From Pseudotabrizicola sp. (GTDB lineage Bacteria > Pseudomonadota > Alphaproteobacteria > Rhodobacterales > Rhodobacteraceae): a stretch of 64,000 nucleotides of DNA. Where the stretch lies: the NCBI RefSeq assembly GCF_030656345.1, contig NZ_JAUSNR010000024.1, positions 113,939-177,938 on the forward strand. Reading direction: 5' to 3'. Shown piece by piece: positions 1-8,424 of this stretch. The notes beneath the pieces are model-generated. The model saw only the letters and a program-made list of their open reading frames with translations, did no database searches and had not been told where the DNA came from. Position 1 is the first letter of the stretch. Each line of letters opens with the position of its first letter. The translations under genes were made by a program, and so were the position numbers.

Positions 1-479
1 TTGGCCACATCCGACGGGGCCGAACTGCGGCCCGAGCCATGGGCGGCAAGCAACACCTCTCCGCCCGGCGGCACCCCGGCTTCGTGCAGCACGCGCAGCG
101 CAAGGTTCTGCACGTCAAGGTCAAGCCCGAAGGGCGGCAGGCAGCGCCACCGCGCACAACCCGCCGCCCCGCCGCAGCCGTCCCGGTCACAGGGGCCGGC
201 CTCAAACAAGGCCGCACGGCAGGCTTTGGCCAGACGTTCGGGCAGATGCTGGCGGGTGAACCAGCCATCGGCCATGAACATCGGGTAGACCAGTCCGCCG
301 TCGCCGCCTGCCCGCGCCAAGGCCGCCGTCAGCCTGCCCTCGGCGGCCAGTGTCGCCGACTCTACCTGCCAGCCGGGCAGGTGCGCCGCCACATCAGCGG
401 CCAGCGCGGCAAGCGCCGCCTCGGCAGGTTCCGGGTCAGAGGGTTGGCCATGGGCCACGATCAGGGCGGTTTGTGTCAT
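1..479 (-). CDS. CbiX/SirB-like sirohydrochlorin chelatase family protein (3' end outside window)
   Basis: The first 159 residues are visible, starting from an ATG at 477-479; the C-terminus lies beyond base 1. The N-terminus has the family's VAHG motif (residues 8-11) and there is a second HGSG motif near residues 147-150. This matches the repeated half-domains of small class II chelatases that insert Co or Fe into sirohydrochlorin on the way to cobalamin or siroheme. Between the halves is a cysteine-rich stretch (C97, C102, C108, C113, plus C87) that I do not expect in a minimal chelatase and that could hold a metal or Fe-S centre. The gene is transcribed in the same direction as the formate dehydrogenase operon, about 70 bases beyond the SDR gene. 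The family is fairly clear; the metal and pathway are inferred. Confidence 0.7.
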   Translation of the reverse strand, partial: MTQTALIVAHGQPSDPEPAEAALAALAADVAAHLPGWQVESATLAAEGRLTAALARAGGDGGLVYPMFMADGWFTRQHLPERLAKACRAALFEAGPCDRDGCGGAAGCARWRCLPPFGLDLDVQNLALRVLHEAGVPPGGEVLLAAHGSGRSSAPSDVA

Positions 480-549
480 ATACTGGATTTAGGGGCGCGA
501 TACGGCGCGACAAGGGGGTTAACGCGGTGGGGGTCACAGGGGCGCGACG

Positions 550-1308
550 TCACAGCTCATACGGCCATGTCGCCTGCGAAAACACCCCGCCATCGACCCA
601 GATTGTCTGGCCGGTGACAAAGCTGGCGGCATCCGAGCACAAAAACAGCAAGGGGCCCGTCAGATCTTCGGGCGTGCCCACCCGGCGCAGCGGGGTGACC
701 TTTGACCATGTGCCTGCGTAATCGCCCGCCTCTGCCGCCGTGCGGTCGGTGGCAATGGCGCCCGGCGCAATGCAGTTGACGCGGATACCATGCGGCCCCA
801 GCTCCACCGCCGCCGATTTCGTGAACTGTTCGATCCCGCCCTTGCTGGCGGTGTAATCCACCAGTTTCGGGAAGGCGAGCTTGTTGCAACCAGACCCAAG
901 GTTCACGATGCTGCCCCCCTTGCCCGCCGCCACCATGGCGCGGCCCGCGGCTTGAGTGTTCAGAAACGTGCCGCGCAGATTGGTGTGCATCACCGCATCC
1001 CACTGATCGGCCCGCAGGTCCAGCAGGCCTGCCCAGGTCTGAATGCCCGCGTTGTTCACCATCACATCGGGCGCGTCGCCCGCCCAATCGGCGGCCTCGG
1101 CATGCAGGCGTTGCACGGCACCTTCGTCGCCGGCATCCGCTTCCCACGCCCGGGCGCGGCGGCCAAGGCCCTGCACCTGCCCCACCAGATCGGCGGCGGC
1201 GGCCTCTGCGCCCAGATGGGTGAAGGCCACATCATACCCGGCCCCGGCAAGCGCCGTGACCAGCCTGCGTCCGATGGCCGATGGCCCTGCTGTAACAATG
1301 GCAAACAT
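550..1308 (-). CDS. short-chain dehydrogenase/reductase (SDR, FabG-like)
   Basis: A 252-residue classical SDR. The Rossmann glycine motif is atypical, TAGPSAIG (residues 6-13) instead of TGxxxGIG. NNAG is at 85-88, a Ser in the LGSG turn is near 139, and the catalytic Tyr152/Lys156 pair sits in YTASK. The fold predicts NAD(P)-dependent oxidation or reduction of a hydroxyl/keto group in the cytosol; the substrate cannot be read from sequence. The ATG at 1306-1308 has a GGAGG ribosome site 8 bases upstream, so I prefer it to an in-frame extension further upstream. It lies 68 bases after fdsD on the same strand and may be read through from the fds operon, but no functional link to formate is evident. 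Confidence 0.85.
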   Translation of the reverse strand: MFAIVTAGPSAIGRRLVTALAGAGYDVAFTHLGAEAAAADLVGQVQGLGRRARAWEADAGDEGAVQRLHAEAADWAGDAPDVMVNNAGIQTWAGLLDLRADQWDAVMHTNLRGTFLNTQAAGRAMVAAGKGGSIVNLGSGCNKLAFPKLVDYTASKGGIEQFTKSAAVELGPHGIRVNCIAPGAIATDRTAAEAGDYAGTWSKVTPLRRVGTPEDLTGPLLFLCSDAASFVTGQTIWVDGGVFSQATWPYEL

Positions 1309-1376
1309 GGTGATTCCTCCGCTTGCCCCATGCTTCGCGCGCGAAACATCTGGCGGCAAGGGGTCAACTGGCCCGA

Positions 1377-1646
1377 TCAGGTAGCCGGGCGGCGGATCAG
1401 CGGGGCCGCGTCGATGACCAAGGGCCGCAGACCCGCGCCGCCCGCATCCAGCATCTCGAACAGCTGGCGCCGCATACGGGGTTCCCAGAAATCATTGATA
1501 TGGCTGGCAAGACCTTCGCGCCCTTCGGCGTGGGGCTTGCTTTCCATGAACTTTGCGATCTGGTTGGCCATCACGATCAACTTGGCCTGCGGATTGTGGT
1601 CACGCGGCGCGTCGTTGGAAAACGCTGCAGTGGTTTCAAGCGACAT
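1377..1646 (-). CDS. fdsD: NAD-dependent formate dehydrogenase delta subunit
   Basis: An 89-residue protein matching the small FdsD family: a short helical N-terminal region followed by the conserved patch KLIVMANQIAKFM and a later W-x-P-R-M-R segment. FdsD proteins are needed for assembly or activity of cytosolic molybdenum formate dehydrogenases of the FdsGBA type. The ATG at 1644-1646 has a strong AGGAGG site and lies 11 bases inside the end of fdhD, so the two genes are translationally coupled. It is the last fds gene, giving the order G-B-A-fdhD-D known from Rhodobacter and Cupriavidus. Confidence 0.9.
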   Translation of the reverse strand: MSLETTAAFSNDAPRDHNPQAKLIVMANQIAKFMESKPHAEGREGLASHINDFWEPRMRRQLFEMLDAGGAGLRPLVIDAAPLIRRPAT

Positions 1647-2442
1647 CAGCCACCTCCTGACCCCCGCGCAAACGGCGGGGGTGCGTGTAACAGTCAAACC
1701 TATCGGGGCGCGCATTTGCAATAAGCGTCAGCCCCGCCGCTTCGGCCATCGTCACCGCTGCCGCTGTCGGGGCCGACACCGCGATCAGCACCGGAAAGCC
1801 CGCCGTGCAGGCCTTTTGCACCAGATCAATTGACACGCGGCTGGTCAGGATCAGCGCAGCGCGGTCGGCGGGCTGCGTCATCGCGCCGACCAGCTTGTCG
1901 ACCGCATTGTGCCGCCCCACATCCTCGCGCGACAGCGCGATGCCGTCAGCGGTCCACAGCGCCGCGCAATGCGCAGCGCGGGTGATGTCGTGCAGCGGCT
2001 GGTGCTGCGGCAGGTCTGCCACCGCCGCCATCACCTGCGCGGGCGTCATCCGCAGCGCGCCCTGCACCTGTGGTGCATCACGCACCGCCTCTTCCAGAGA
2101 GTCCAGCCCGCACAACCCGCAGCCCACCGGCCCCGCCATGCTGCGCCGCCGCTGCGCCTGACGCGCGGCTGCCCCTTCGGTCAGCCAGATCTGCAGATCA
2201 ACCCCCAGCGGGGTTTCCACTGCGTCAATCCGCTCAATCTCTTCCAGCGTCGCGATGCCTTCGGCCAACGTGAACCCACGCGCGAAATCGGTCAGGTCGG
2301 CGGGCGTCGCCATCATCACCGCATGGGTCGACCCGTTGTAGGACAGCGCCACCGCCACTTCCGCAGGCAAAACCCGCTGGCTTTGCCGCCCGACCCCGCC
2401 CGGGAAGGACAGCCGCGCAAAGGGTGCATGGGACTGCATCAT
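1636..2442 (-). CDS. fdhD: formate dehydrogenase accessory sulfurtransferase FdhD (FdsC)
   Basis: 268 residues of the FdhD family, which binds bis-MGD and passes sulfur from the IscS desulfurase to the molybdenum cofactor before its insertion into the alpha subunit. The signature CGLCG loop, whose cysteines carry the sulfur, is visible, followed by the SREDVGRHNAVDK motif and a C-terminal segment with the conserved FPVLIAVSAPT pattern. The start codon at 2440-2442 overlaps the fdsA stop as ATGA. Its place inside the operon fits co-production of the maturation factor with the catalytic subunit. Some annotations call this position fdsC. Confidence 0.93.
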   Translation of the reverse strand: MMQSHAPFARLSFPGGVGRQSQRVLPAEVAVALSYNGSTHAVMMATPADLTDFARGFTLAEGIATLEEIERIDAVETPLGVDLQIWLTEGAAARQAQRRRSMAGPVGCGLCGLDSLEEAVRDAPQVQGALRMTPAQVMAAVADLPQHQPLHDITRAAHCAALWTADGIALSREDVGRHNAVDKLVGAMTQPADRAALILTSRVSIDLVQKACTAGFPVLIAVSAPTAAAVTMAEAAGLTLIANARPDRFDCYTHPRRLRGGQEVADVA

Positions 2443-5318
2443 TCCGCCGCTGGCAGAATGCGCCGGGCAAGTGCTGCCTGCTCGGCATAGTCTTCCTGCC
2501 ATTCCGATGGGCCGTTGGAGGGGCTGACCTGCACCGCTGTTACCTTGTATTCCGGGCAATTGGTCGCCCAGTCGCTGAAATCGGTGGTGATGACATTGGC
2601 CTGCGTTTCGGGGTGGTGAAAGGTGGTATAGACCACGCCCGGCGACACCTTGTCGGTGATCTCGGCCCGCAGCGTCGTGACACCCGAGCGTGAGGCCAGC
2701 CGCACCCAATCCCCTTCGCGGATGCCGCGCACCTCGGCGTCATGCGGGTGCACTTCCAGCACATCCTCGGCATGCCAGACCACATTCGCCGTGCGCCGGG
2801 TCTGCGCCCCGACGTTGTACTGCGACAGAATACGCCCGGTGGTCAACAGCAGCGGAAAGCGCGGGCCGGTTTTCTCATCCGTGGCCACGTATTCGGTGCG
2901 GATAAACCGCCCCTTGCCGCGCACAAAGCCATCGACATGCATCAAGGGCGTGCCTTCGGGGTTGGCCCCATTGCAGGGCCACTGCACAGACCCAAGCGTT
3001 TCCAGCCGCTCATAGCTGACCCCGGCAAAGCTGGGCGTGGTCAGGGCGATTTCATCCATGATCTGGCTCGGGTGAGTGTAGCCCCAGCTGGCACCCATGG
3101 CGTTTGCGAACAGCTGCGTCACCTCCCAGTCGGCATAACCCTGCTTTGGGGCCATCACCTTGCGCACGCGGTTGATGCGGCGTTCGGCGTTGGTGAAGGT
3201 GCCGTCTTTTTCCAGAAAGGACGATCCGGGAAAGAACACATGCGCGTAGTTCGCGGTTTCATTCAGGAACAGGTCGTGCACGATCACACACTCCATCGCC
3301 GCCAGCCCCGCCGCGACGTGCTTGGTGTCGGGGTCCGATTGCAGGATGTCTTCGCCCTGACAATACAGCCCCTTGAACGTGCCCTCGACCGCTGCATCCA
3401 GCATGTTGGGAATGCGCAGGCCGGGTTCATTGTCGATCTGCACCCCCCAGACCCGTTCAAACACCGCGCGGGCGTCATCCAGCTTCACATGGCGATAACC
3501 CGGCAATTCGTGCGGGAATGACCCCATGTCGCACGATCCCTGCACGTTGTTCTGGCCGCGCAGCGGGTTCACGCCCACACCGGGCCGCCCGATATTGCCG
3601 GTCAGCATGGCAAGGTTGGCAATGGCGATCACGGTGGTCGATCCTTGGGAATGCTCCGTCACGCCCAGCCCATAGTAAATCGCCCCATTGCCGCCCCTGG
3701 CAAACAGCCGCGCCGCCGCCCGCACCTCTGCCGCCGACACGCCTGTCAGCAATTCCACCGCTTCGGGGGCGTGATGCGGGGCCGCAATGAAGTCTGCATA
3801 GTCCTGAAAAGCATCCCAATCGCAGCGGTCACGGATAAACGCCTCATCCATCAGCCCTTCGGTCACAATCACATGCGCCATGGCCGAGACGATGGCGACA
3901 TTCGTACCGGGCTTGAGCGCAAGGTGGTGGTCGGCCTTGTAATGCGCGCCCTCCACCATCTCGGTCCGGCGCGGGTCAATCACGATCAGCTTCGCGCCTT
4001 GGCGCAGGCGTTTCTTCAACCGGCTGGCAAAGACCGGGTGGCCGTTCACCGGATTTGCCCCGATCACGATCACCACATCGGTTTCTTCAACCGAGTCGAA
4101 ATCCTGCGTCCCCGCGCTGGTTCCAAAGGTCTGGCCCAGCCCATAGCCGGTGGGGGAATGGCATACCCGCGCGCAGGTGTCGGTGTTGTTGTTCAGAAAC
4201 ACCGCCCGGGTCAGCTTCTGCACCAGATAGGCTTCTTCATTGGTGCAGCGGCTGGAGGTGATCACCCCCACCGATTGCCGCCCATACTGTTCCTGAAGGC
4301 CCTTCATCCGGTTGGCGGCAAATTCCATCGCCTCTTCCCACGACACTTCCCGCCAAGGGTCAGTGATTGCCTCGCGGATCATCGGTGACAGGATGCGGTC
4401 CTTGTGGCTGGCATAGCCATAGGCAAAGCGGCCCTTCACACAGGAATGACCCCGGTTGGCCTTGCCATGTTTATAGGGCACCATGCGCACCAGCTCATCC
4501 CCGCGCATCTCGGCCTTGAAGCTGCACCCCACCCCGCAATAGGCGCAGGTGGTGATGACCGACCGTTCCGGCGTGCCGATGTCGATGATCGAGTTTTCCT
4601 GCAAGGTCGCGGTCGGGCAGGCCTGCACGCAGGCCCCGCAGGACACGCAATCAGAGGTCAGCGCGGTGTCAGTCTTGGCCCCGAAAGACACCCGGCTGTC
4701 AAACCCGCGCCCTTCGATGGTCAGGGCAAAGGTGCCCTGCACCTCTTCACAGGCGCGCACGCAGCGGCTGCAGACGATGCATTTGGCGGGGTCATAGGTG
4801 AAATAGGGGTTGGAATCATCCTTTGGGTTCCACTGCGGATTGGCCTCACCGCTGGTGTTTTTCGGCTTGAAATGCGTATCCACAGCCTCATACCGCACAT
4901 CGCGCAGGCCCACGGCCCCCGCCATATCCTGCAACTCACAGTCGCCATTGGCCGAACAGGTCAGACAATCCAGCGGATGGTCGCTGATATACAGCTCCAT
5001 CACTCCGCGCCGCAGTTTTTTCAGCCGGGCATTCTGGGTGGAAACCTTCAGCCCCGCCGCCACCGGCGTAGTGCAGCTGGCCGGCGTGCCATTGCGGCCC
5101 TCTATCTCGACCAGGCACAACCGGCAGGACCCGAAGGCATCCACCGAATCCGTCGCGCACAGCTTTGGCACCGAAATCCCCGCCTCCGCCGCAGCCCGCA
5201 TGATGCTGGTGCCTTCCGGAACCGTCACATCAAAGCCGTCAATCGTCAGCGTGACCATCACCTTCGACTTCGCCGCAGGCGTGCCGAAATCGCGGTCCGG
5301 GATGATGAAATCCTTCAT
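2439..5318 (-). CDS. fdsA: NAD-dependent formate dehydrogenase alpha (molybdenum) subunit
   Basis: 959 residues. This is the catalytic subunit that oxidises formate to CO2 at a bis-MGD molybdenum centre. The N-terminus holds a [2Fe-2S] ferredoxin domain (C54, C65, C68, C82). A His-Cys cluster follows (H114, C118, C121, C127), then two ferredoxin-type [4Fe-4S] sets (C180/183/186/190 and C224/227/230/234) and the cluster next to the active site (C258, C261, C265, C293). The active-site Cys386-His387 pair in ARVCHSPT is present, so this is the cysteine-ligated rather than the selenocysteine form. The C-terminal molybdopterin-binding domain is complete. It overlaps fdsB and fdhD by four bases each. 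The enzyme is expected to be soluble and cytosolic. Confidence 0.97.
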   Translation of the reverse strand: MKDFIIPDRDFGTPAAKSKVMVTLTIDGFDVTVPEGTSIMRAAAEAGISVPKLCATDSVDAFGSCRLCLVEIEGRNGTPASCTTPVAAGLKVSTQNARLKKLRRGVMELYISDHPLDCLTCSANGDCELQDMAGAVGLRDVRYEAVDTHFKPKNTSGEANPQWNPKDDSNPYFTYDPAKCIVCSRCVRACEEVQGTFALTIEGRGFDSRVSFGAKTDTALTSDCVSCGACVQACPTATLQENSIIDIGTPERSVITTCAYCGVGCSFKAEMRGDELVRMVPYKHGKANRGHSCVKGRFAYGYASHKDRILSPMIREAITDPWREVSWEEAMEFAANRMKGLQEQYGRQSVGVITSSRCTNEEAYLVQKLTRAVFLNNNTDTCARVCHSPTGYGLGQTFGTSAGTQDFDSVEETDVVIVIGANPVNGHPVFASRLKKRLRQGAKLIVIDPRRTEMVEGAHYKADHHLALKPGTNVAIVSAMAHVIVTEGLMDEAFIRDRCDWDAFQDYADFIAAPHHAPEAVELLTGVSAAEVRAAARLFARGGNGAIYYGLGVTEHSQGSTTVIAIANLAMLTGNIGRPGVGVNPLRGQNNVQGSCDMGSFPHELPGYRHVKLDDARAVFERVWGVQIDNEPGLRIPNMLDAAVEGTFKGLYCQGEDILQSDPDTKHVAAGLAAMECVIVHDLFLNETANYAHVFFPGSSFLEKDGTFTNAERRINRVRKVMAPKQGYADWEVTQLFANAMGASWGYTHPSQIMDEIALTTPSFAGVSYERLETLGSVQWPCNGANPEGTPLMHVDGFVRGKGRFIRTEYVATDEKTGPRFPLLLTTGRILSQYNVGAQTRRTANVVWHAEDVLEVHPHDAEVRGIREGDWVRLASRSGVTTLRAEITDKVSPGVVYTTFHHPETQANVITTDFSDWATNCPEYKVTAVQVSPSNGPSEWQEDYAEQAALARRILPAAE

Positions 5319-6832
5319 TCGGCAGCCTCTCTTGCGCGGGCAAAATCATCCGGAAAATGGGTCAGCGCCGACAGCACCGGATAGGGCGTAAAGCCCCCCA
5401 GCGCGCACAAAGACCCGGCTTTCATCGTGTCGCACAGATCATGCAGCAGCGGGATAGCTGCCGCGTCGCCCTGCGCGATCCGGTCCACCGTTTCCACCCC
5501 GCGCACCGCGCCAATCCGGCACGGCGTGCACTTGCCGCAGGATTCGATCGCACAAAACTCCATCGCAAACCGTGCCTGCGCCAGCATGTCGGCACTGTCA
5601 TCAAACACCACAATCCCGGCATGGCCGATCAGCCCGCCCTGCCCGGCATAATCCTCATAGCCAAACGGCACATCGAACAGTGCCCGCGGGAAATAGGCCC
5701 CCAGCGGCCCGCCGACCTGCACCGCCTTGACCGGACGGCCAGTGGCGGTGCCGCCCGCCAACCCGTCCACAATCTCTCCCAAAGACAGGCCAAAGGCTGC
5801 CTCGAACAACCCGCCCTGCGCCACATTCCCGGCAATCTGCAACGGAATCGTCCCGCGTGATCGCCCGATGCCATGCGCGGCATAATCCGCCGCCCCGCGC
5901 TCAAAGATCACCGGGATGGTCGCCAGTGAAATCACGTTGTTCACCACGGTCGGCTTGCCCATAAAGCCTTCCAGCGCCGGCAGCGGCGGCTTGGCCCGCA
6001 CCACCCCACGCTTGCCTTCAAGGCTGTTCAGCAGGCTGGTCTCCTCGCCGCAGACATAGGCCCCGGCCCCGACCCGCACCTCGATATCTAAGGCCAGCCC
6101 CGAGCCCATGACCGAACCACCCAGCATCCCCGCCGCCCGCGCCGCCAGAATCCCCCGGTTCATCATCGCAATCGCATCGGGATACTCGCTGCGCAGATAG
6201 ACGAACCCCTTGGTCGCGCCCACCGTGATCCCGGCAATCACCATGCCTTCTATCAGCGACAGCGGATCGCCTTCGATGATCATGCGGTCAGCAAAGGTGC
6301 CGCTGTCGCCCTCATCCGCGTTGCACACGATGTATTTGCGGTCAGCCACCGCCCCCGCCACCGTGCGCCACTTGATGCCGGTGGGAAAGCCCGCCCCGCC
6401 CCGCCCGCGCAGGCCCGAGGCTGTGACCTCGGCCAAGCGCTCTTCACCGCTCATCGAAAGCGCGCGCATCAGCCCGGCAAACCCGCCATGCGCGCGGTAA
6501 TCGTCAGCCGACAGTGGATCAATCACACCGCAGCGCGCGAATGTCAGCCGGGTCTGCGCCTTCATCCACGGCAGGTCTGCAACCGGCCCAAGCGCCAAAG
6601 GACCGCCATCAAATACCTGCCCCACCGCCTTTGGCACCATCGGGCCAAAGCCGATACGCCCATTCGGCGTCTCCACCTCGACCAGCGGCTCCAGCCAGAC
6701 CATCCCCCGGCTGCCATTGCGCACGACGGTCAGGTCAATCCCGCGCCGCCCGGCCTCGGCCTGCAACGCCGTCACCACCTCATCCGCGCCAAGCGCACGG
6801 GCGGCGGCATCCAGGGGCACATAGATCTTCAT
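5315..6832 (-). CDS. fdsB: NAD-dependent formate dehydrogenase beta (FMN/NAD, diaphorase) subunit
   Basis: 505 residues. An N-terminal thioredoxin-like [2Fe-2S]-type domain of about 90 residues lacks the usual cysteines and is fused to a NuoF-like module. The GxGxxG-rich FMN/NADH loop (GLRGRGGAGFPTG) and the CNADEGDSGTF segment are present, and near the C-terminus the [4Fe-4S] ligands C432, C435, C438 and C476. It accepts electrons from fdsA and reduces NAD+. The ATG at 6830-6832 overlaps the fdsG stop; an upstream in-frame extension would run inside fdsG and is rejected. The fused thioredoxin-NuoF layout is normal for Fds beta subunits. Confidence 0.95.
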   Translation of the reverse strand: MKIYVPLDAAARALGADEVVTALQAEAGRRGIDLTVVRNGSRGMVWLEPLVEVETPNGRIGFGPMVPKAVGQVFDGGPLALGPVADLPWMKAQTRLTFARCGVIDPLSADDYRAHGGFAGLMRALSMSGEERLAEVTASGLRGRGGAGFPTGIKWRTVAGAVADRKYIVCNADEGDSGTFADRMIIEGDPLSLIEGMVIAGITVGATKGFVYLRSEYPDAIAMMNRGILAARAAGMLGGSVMGSGLALDIEVRVGAGAYVCGEETSLLNSLEGKRGVVRAKPPLPALEGFMGKPTVVNNVISLATIPVIFERGAADYAAHGIGRSRGTIPLQIAGNVAQGGLFEAAFGLSLGEIVDGLAGGTATGRPVKAVQVGGPLGAYFPRALFDVPFGYEDYAGQGGLIGHAGIVVFDDSADMLAQARFAMEFCAIESCGKCTPCRIGAVRGVETVDRIAQGDAAAIPLLHDLCDTMKAGSLCALGGFTPYPVLSALTHFPDDFARAREAAE

Positions 6833-7299
6833 GCCTGCCCCCCGGCCACAGCCGCCACAACCCGCGCCGCATCGGCCCGCCCGATCAGCCGGCCAGCCAC
6901 CTGCGCCGCCGGTGCACAGGCGCACAGCCCCAGACAAAACACCGGCTCCAGCGTCACCGCGCCATCGGCGCTGGTGTCATGCCAGCCCAAGCCAAGCTGG
7001 GCCTGCACCTGGGCCGCAAGCTGGTCGCCGCCCATCGCCTGACACGCCTCGGCCCGGCACAGACGCACGACCGTCGCCCCGGCAGGCACCTCGCGGAAAT
7101 CGTGGTAAAAGCTGACAACCCCGTGCAATTCCGCCCGCGTCACCCCCGCACCTGCGGCGAGCGCAGGCATCGCGGCCTGCGGCACATGGCCAAACTCGGC
7201 CTGCACGGCATGCAGCATCGGCAAAAGCGCACCTTCAACACCCTGATGCGCCTGCACAATTTCTGCTGTGCGTGTCAGGATGGCGTGATCGTCAGGCAT
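6829..7299 (-). CDS. fdsG: NAD-dependent formate dehydrogenase gamma subunit (NuoE-like)
   Basis: 156 residues resembling NuoE: an N-terminal helical bundle and a thioredoxin-fold domain carrying a [2Fe-2S] cluster with ligands C81, C86, C122 and C126 (an extra Cys is at 128). Together with fdsB it forms the NAD-reducing diaphorase part of the complex. It is the first structural gene of the operon; a GGGAG site precedes the ATG. The 92 bases between it and the LysR gene contain the probable operon promoter and operator. Confidence 0.94.
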   Translation of the reverse strand: MPDDHAILTRTAEIVQAHQGVEGALLPMLHAVQAEFGHVPQAAMPALAAGAGVTRAELHGVVSFYHDFREVPAGATVVRLCRAEACQAMGGDQLAAQVQAQLGLGWHDTSADGAVTLEPVFCLGLCACAPAAQVAGRLIGRADAARVVAAVAGGQA

Positions 7300-7356
7300 G
7301 GCTGCTCCCGTGGCTCTGCTTTGCGCCGCATCCTAGCCAGCCTGACAGGCAAATCA

Positions 7357-7394
7357 ATATCGATATACCGTCACATGATAGACAAATCCTATCA
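7357..7394 (-). promoter_or_regulatory. candidate LysR operator/promoter region of the fds operon
   Basis: Just upstream of fdsG is a perfect inverted repeat TGATAG-N7-CTATCA at 7376-7394, containing the LysR-type T-N11-A core (ATAG-N7-CTAT). A second perfect palindrome, ATATCGATAT, lies at 7357-7366. The larger repeat overlaps the stop codon of the LysR gene. The spacing and AT-richness in an otherwise GC-rich region fit a recognition site plus activation site for the adjacent regulator. Binding itself is inferred. Confidence 0.5.
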
Positions 7395-8282
7395 ATCTGA
7401 CCCCCCAGCCATCCGCCGCGCCGCCTCCATCAGCGCCTCGATCAGCGGCGTCGGCGGATCGCGTCGCGCCGCAATCAGCCCGACCAGATGCTCGGCCTCC
7501 GGCTCCACAATCGGCACCGCCCGCACCGCGCCCGATTGCGCGAACAGATCGGCCAGCGCTTTCGGCAGAACCGACACCCACTGCCCGGTGGCCACATGCG
7601 CCATCAGAGCAATCGTCGAATTGCTCTCGATCCCGGGCTCTGTGCGCACGCCAGCCTCGGCCAGATGCTGGGCCACGATGCGCCGGTTCTGCATGTCGCC
7701 GGTCAGCAGACACAGCGGCAAGCCCGCCAGATCGGCCCAGCGCAGCTGCGCCCGGTCCGCCATCACGGTGCCCGGCGCACAGATCAGCCGGTAGAACTCG
7801 GCATAAAGCGGCAGGCTCAGCACCCGCCCCAGCGGCTCGTTGTCCAGATAGGTGATGCCCGCATCCAGCTCCAGCCGCTCAATCCCGGTCAGGATCTCGG
7901 CACTGGTGCGTGACAGAATGGTCACCGATACCGCCGGATGGCGCCGTGTGAAGGGCACAGTCAGCTGCGCCACCATCGGCAAGGCGGTGGGGATCACCCC
8001 GATCCGCAGCTTACCCGCCAGCCCCTGCTTGGCAAAGCGCATCTCGTCGCGCAGTGCCCGCACCTCGGCCACAATCCCCTGCGCCCTTTCAAGCACATGC
8101 TGGCCCTCGGGCGTCAGCCCCTGATAGCGTGCGCCGCGAAACACCAGCTGCACGCCCAGCTGCTCTTCCAGCTGCTTGATCGCCGCCGAAAGCGAGGGCT
8201 GCGACACCCCGCACGCCTCTGCCGCACGCCCGAAATGCCGCGCGCGGGCCAGCGCAATGAACATCTCCAGCTTGTCGATCAA
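7392..8282 (-). CDS. fdsR: LysR-family transcriptional regulator, probable regulator of the fds operon
   Basis: 296 residues. The N-terminal winged helix-turn-helix (about residues 1-60, with FGRAAEACGVSQPSLSAAIKQLEEQLG) is typical of LysR, followed by a linker helix and a two-lobed periplasmic-binding-type effector domain. It is encoded immediately upstream of and in the same direction as fdsG, an arrangement known for formate dehydrogenase regulators in other proteobacteria. Activation by formate or a related ligand is inference. The ATG at 8280-8282 follows a GC-rich spacer with a dispersed repeat, so its own promoter is not obvious. Confidence 0.85.
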   Translation of the reverse strand: MIDKLEMFIALARARHFGRAAEACGVSQPSLSAAIKQLEEQLGVQLVFRGARYQGLTPEGQHVLERAQGIVAEVRALRDEMRFAKQGLAGKLRIGVIPTALPMVAQLTVPFTRRHPAVSVTILSRTSAEILTGIERLELDAGITYLDNEPLGRVLSLPLYAEFYRLICAPGTVMADRAQLRWADLAGLPLCLLTGDMQNRRIVAQHLAEAGVRTEPGIESNSTIALMAHVATGQWVSVLPKALADLFAQSGAVRAVPIVEPEAEHLVGLIAARRDPPTPLIEALMEAARRMAGGSD

Positions 8283-8301
8283 CGGCCAACCGCCCCGGCT
8301 T

Positions 8302-8335
8302 GCAGCTTTCCCAAATACTCCCGCCGGAGGCCCCG
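8302..8335 (-). repeat. dispersed intergenic element (GGAGTATTTGGGAAAGCTGCA type)
   Basis: On the minus strand this reads GGAGTATTTGGGAAAGCTGCA and sits between the end of adenine deaminase and the start of the LysR gene. The same box recurs at about 38.36, 38.40 and 53.89 kb, with related boxes at 11.29, 24.03, 24.06, 47.1 and 58.03 kb. Here the GC-rich hairpin that usually accompanies it is weak or absent. Confidence 0.7.
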
Positions 8336-8424
8336 GCCTGCCCCGCGCGCAACGCCCGTCGCATGTCCGCGGCAGTGCGGCCGAGCGGGGGCTCGATGCC
8401 CCCCGAGGCCGCCCCCGTGGCAGG

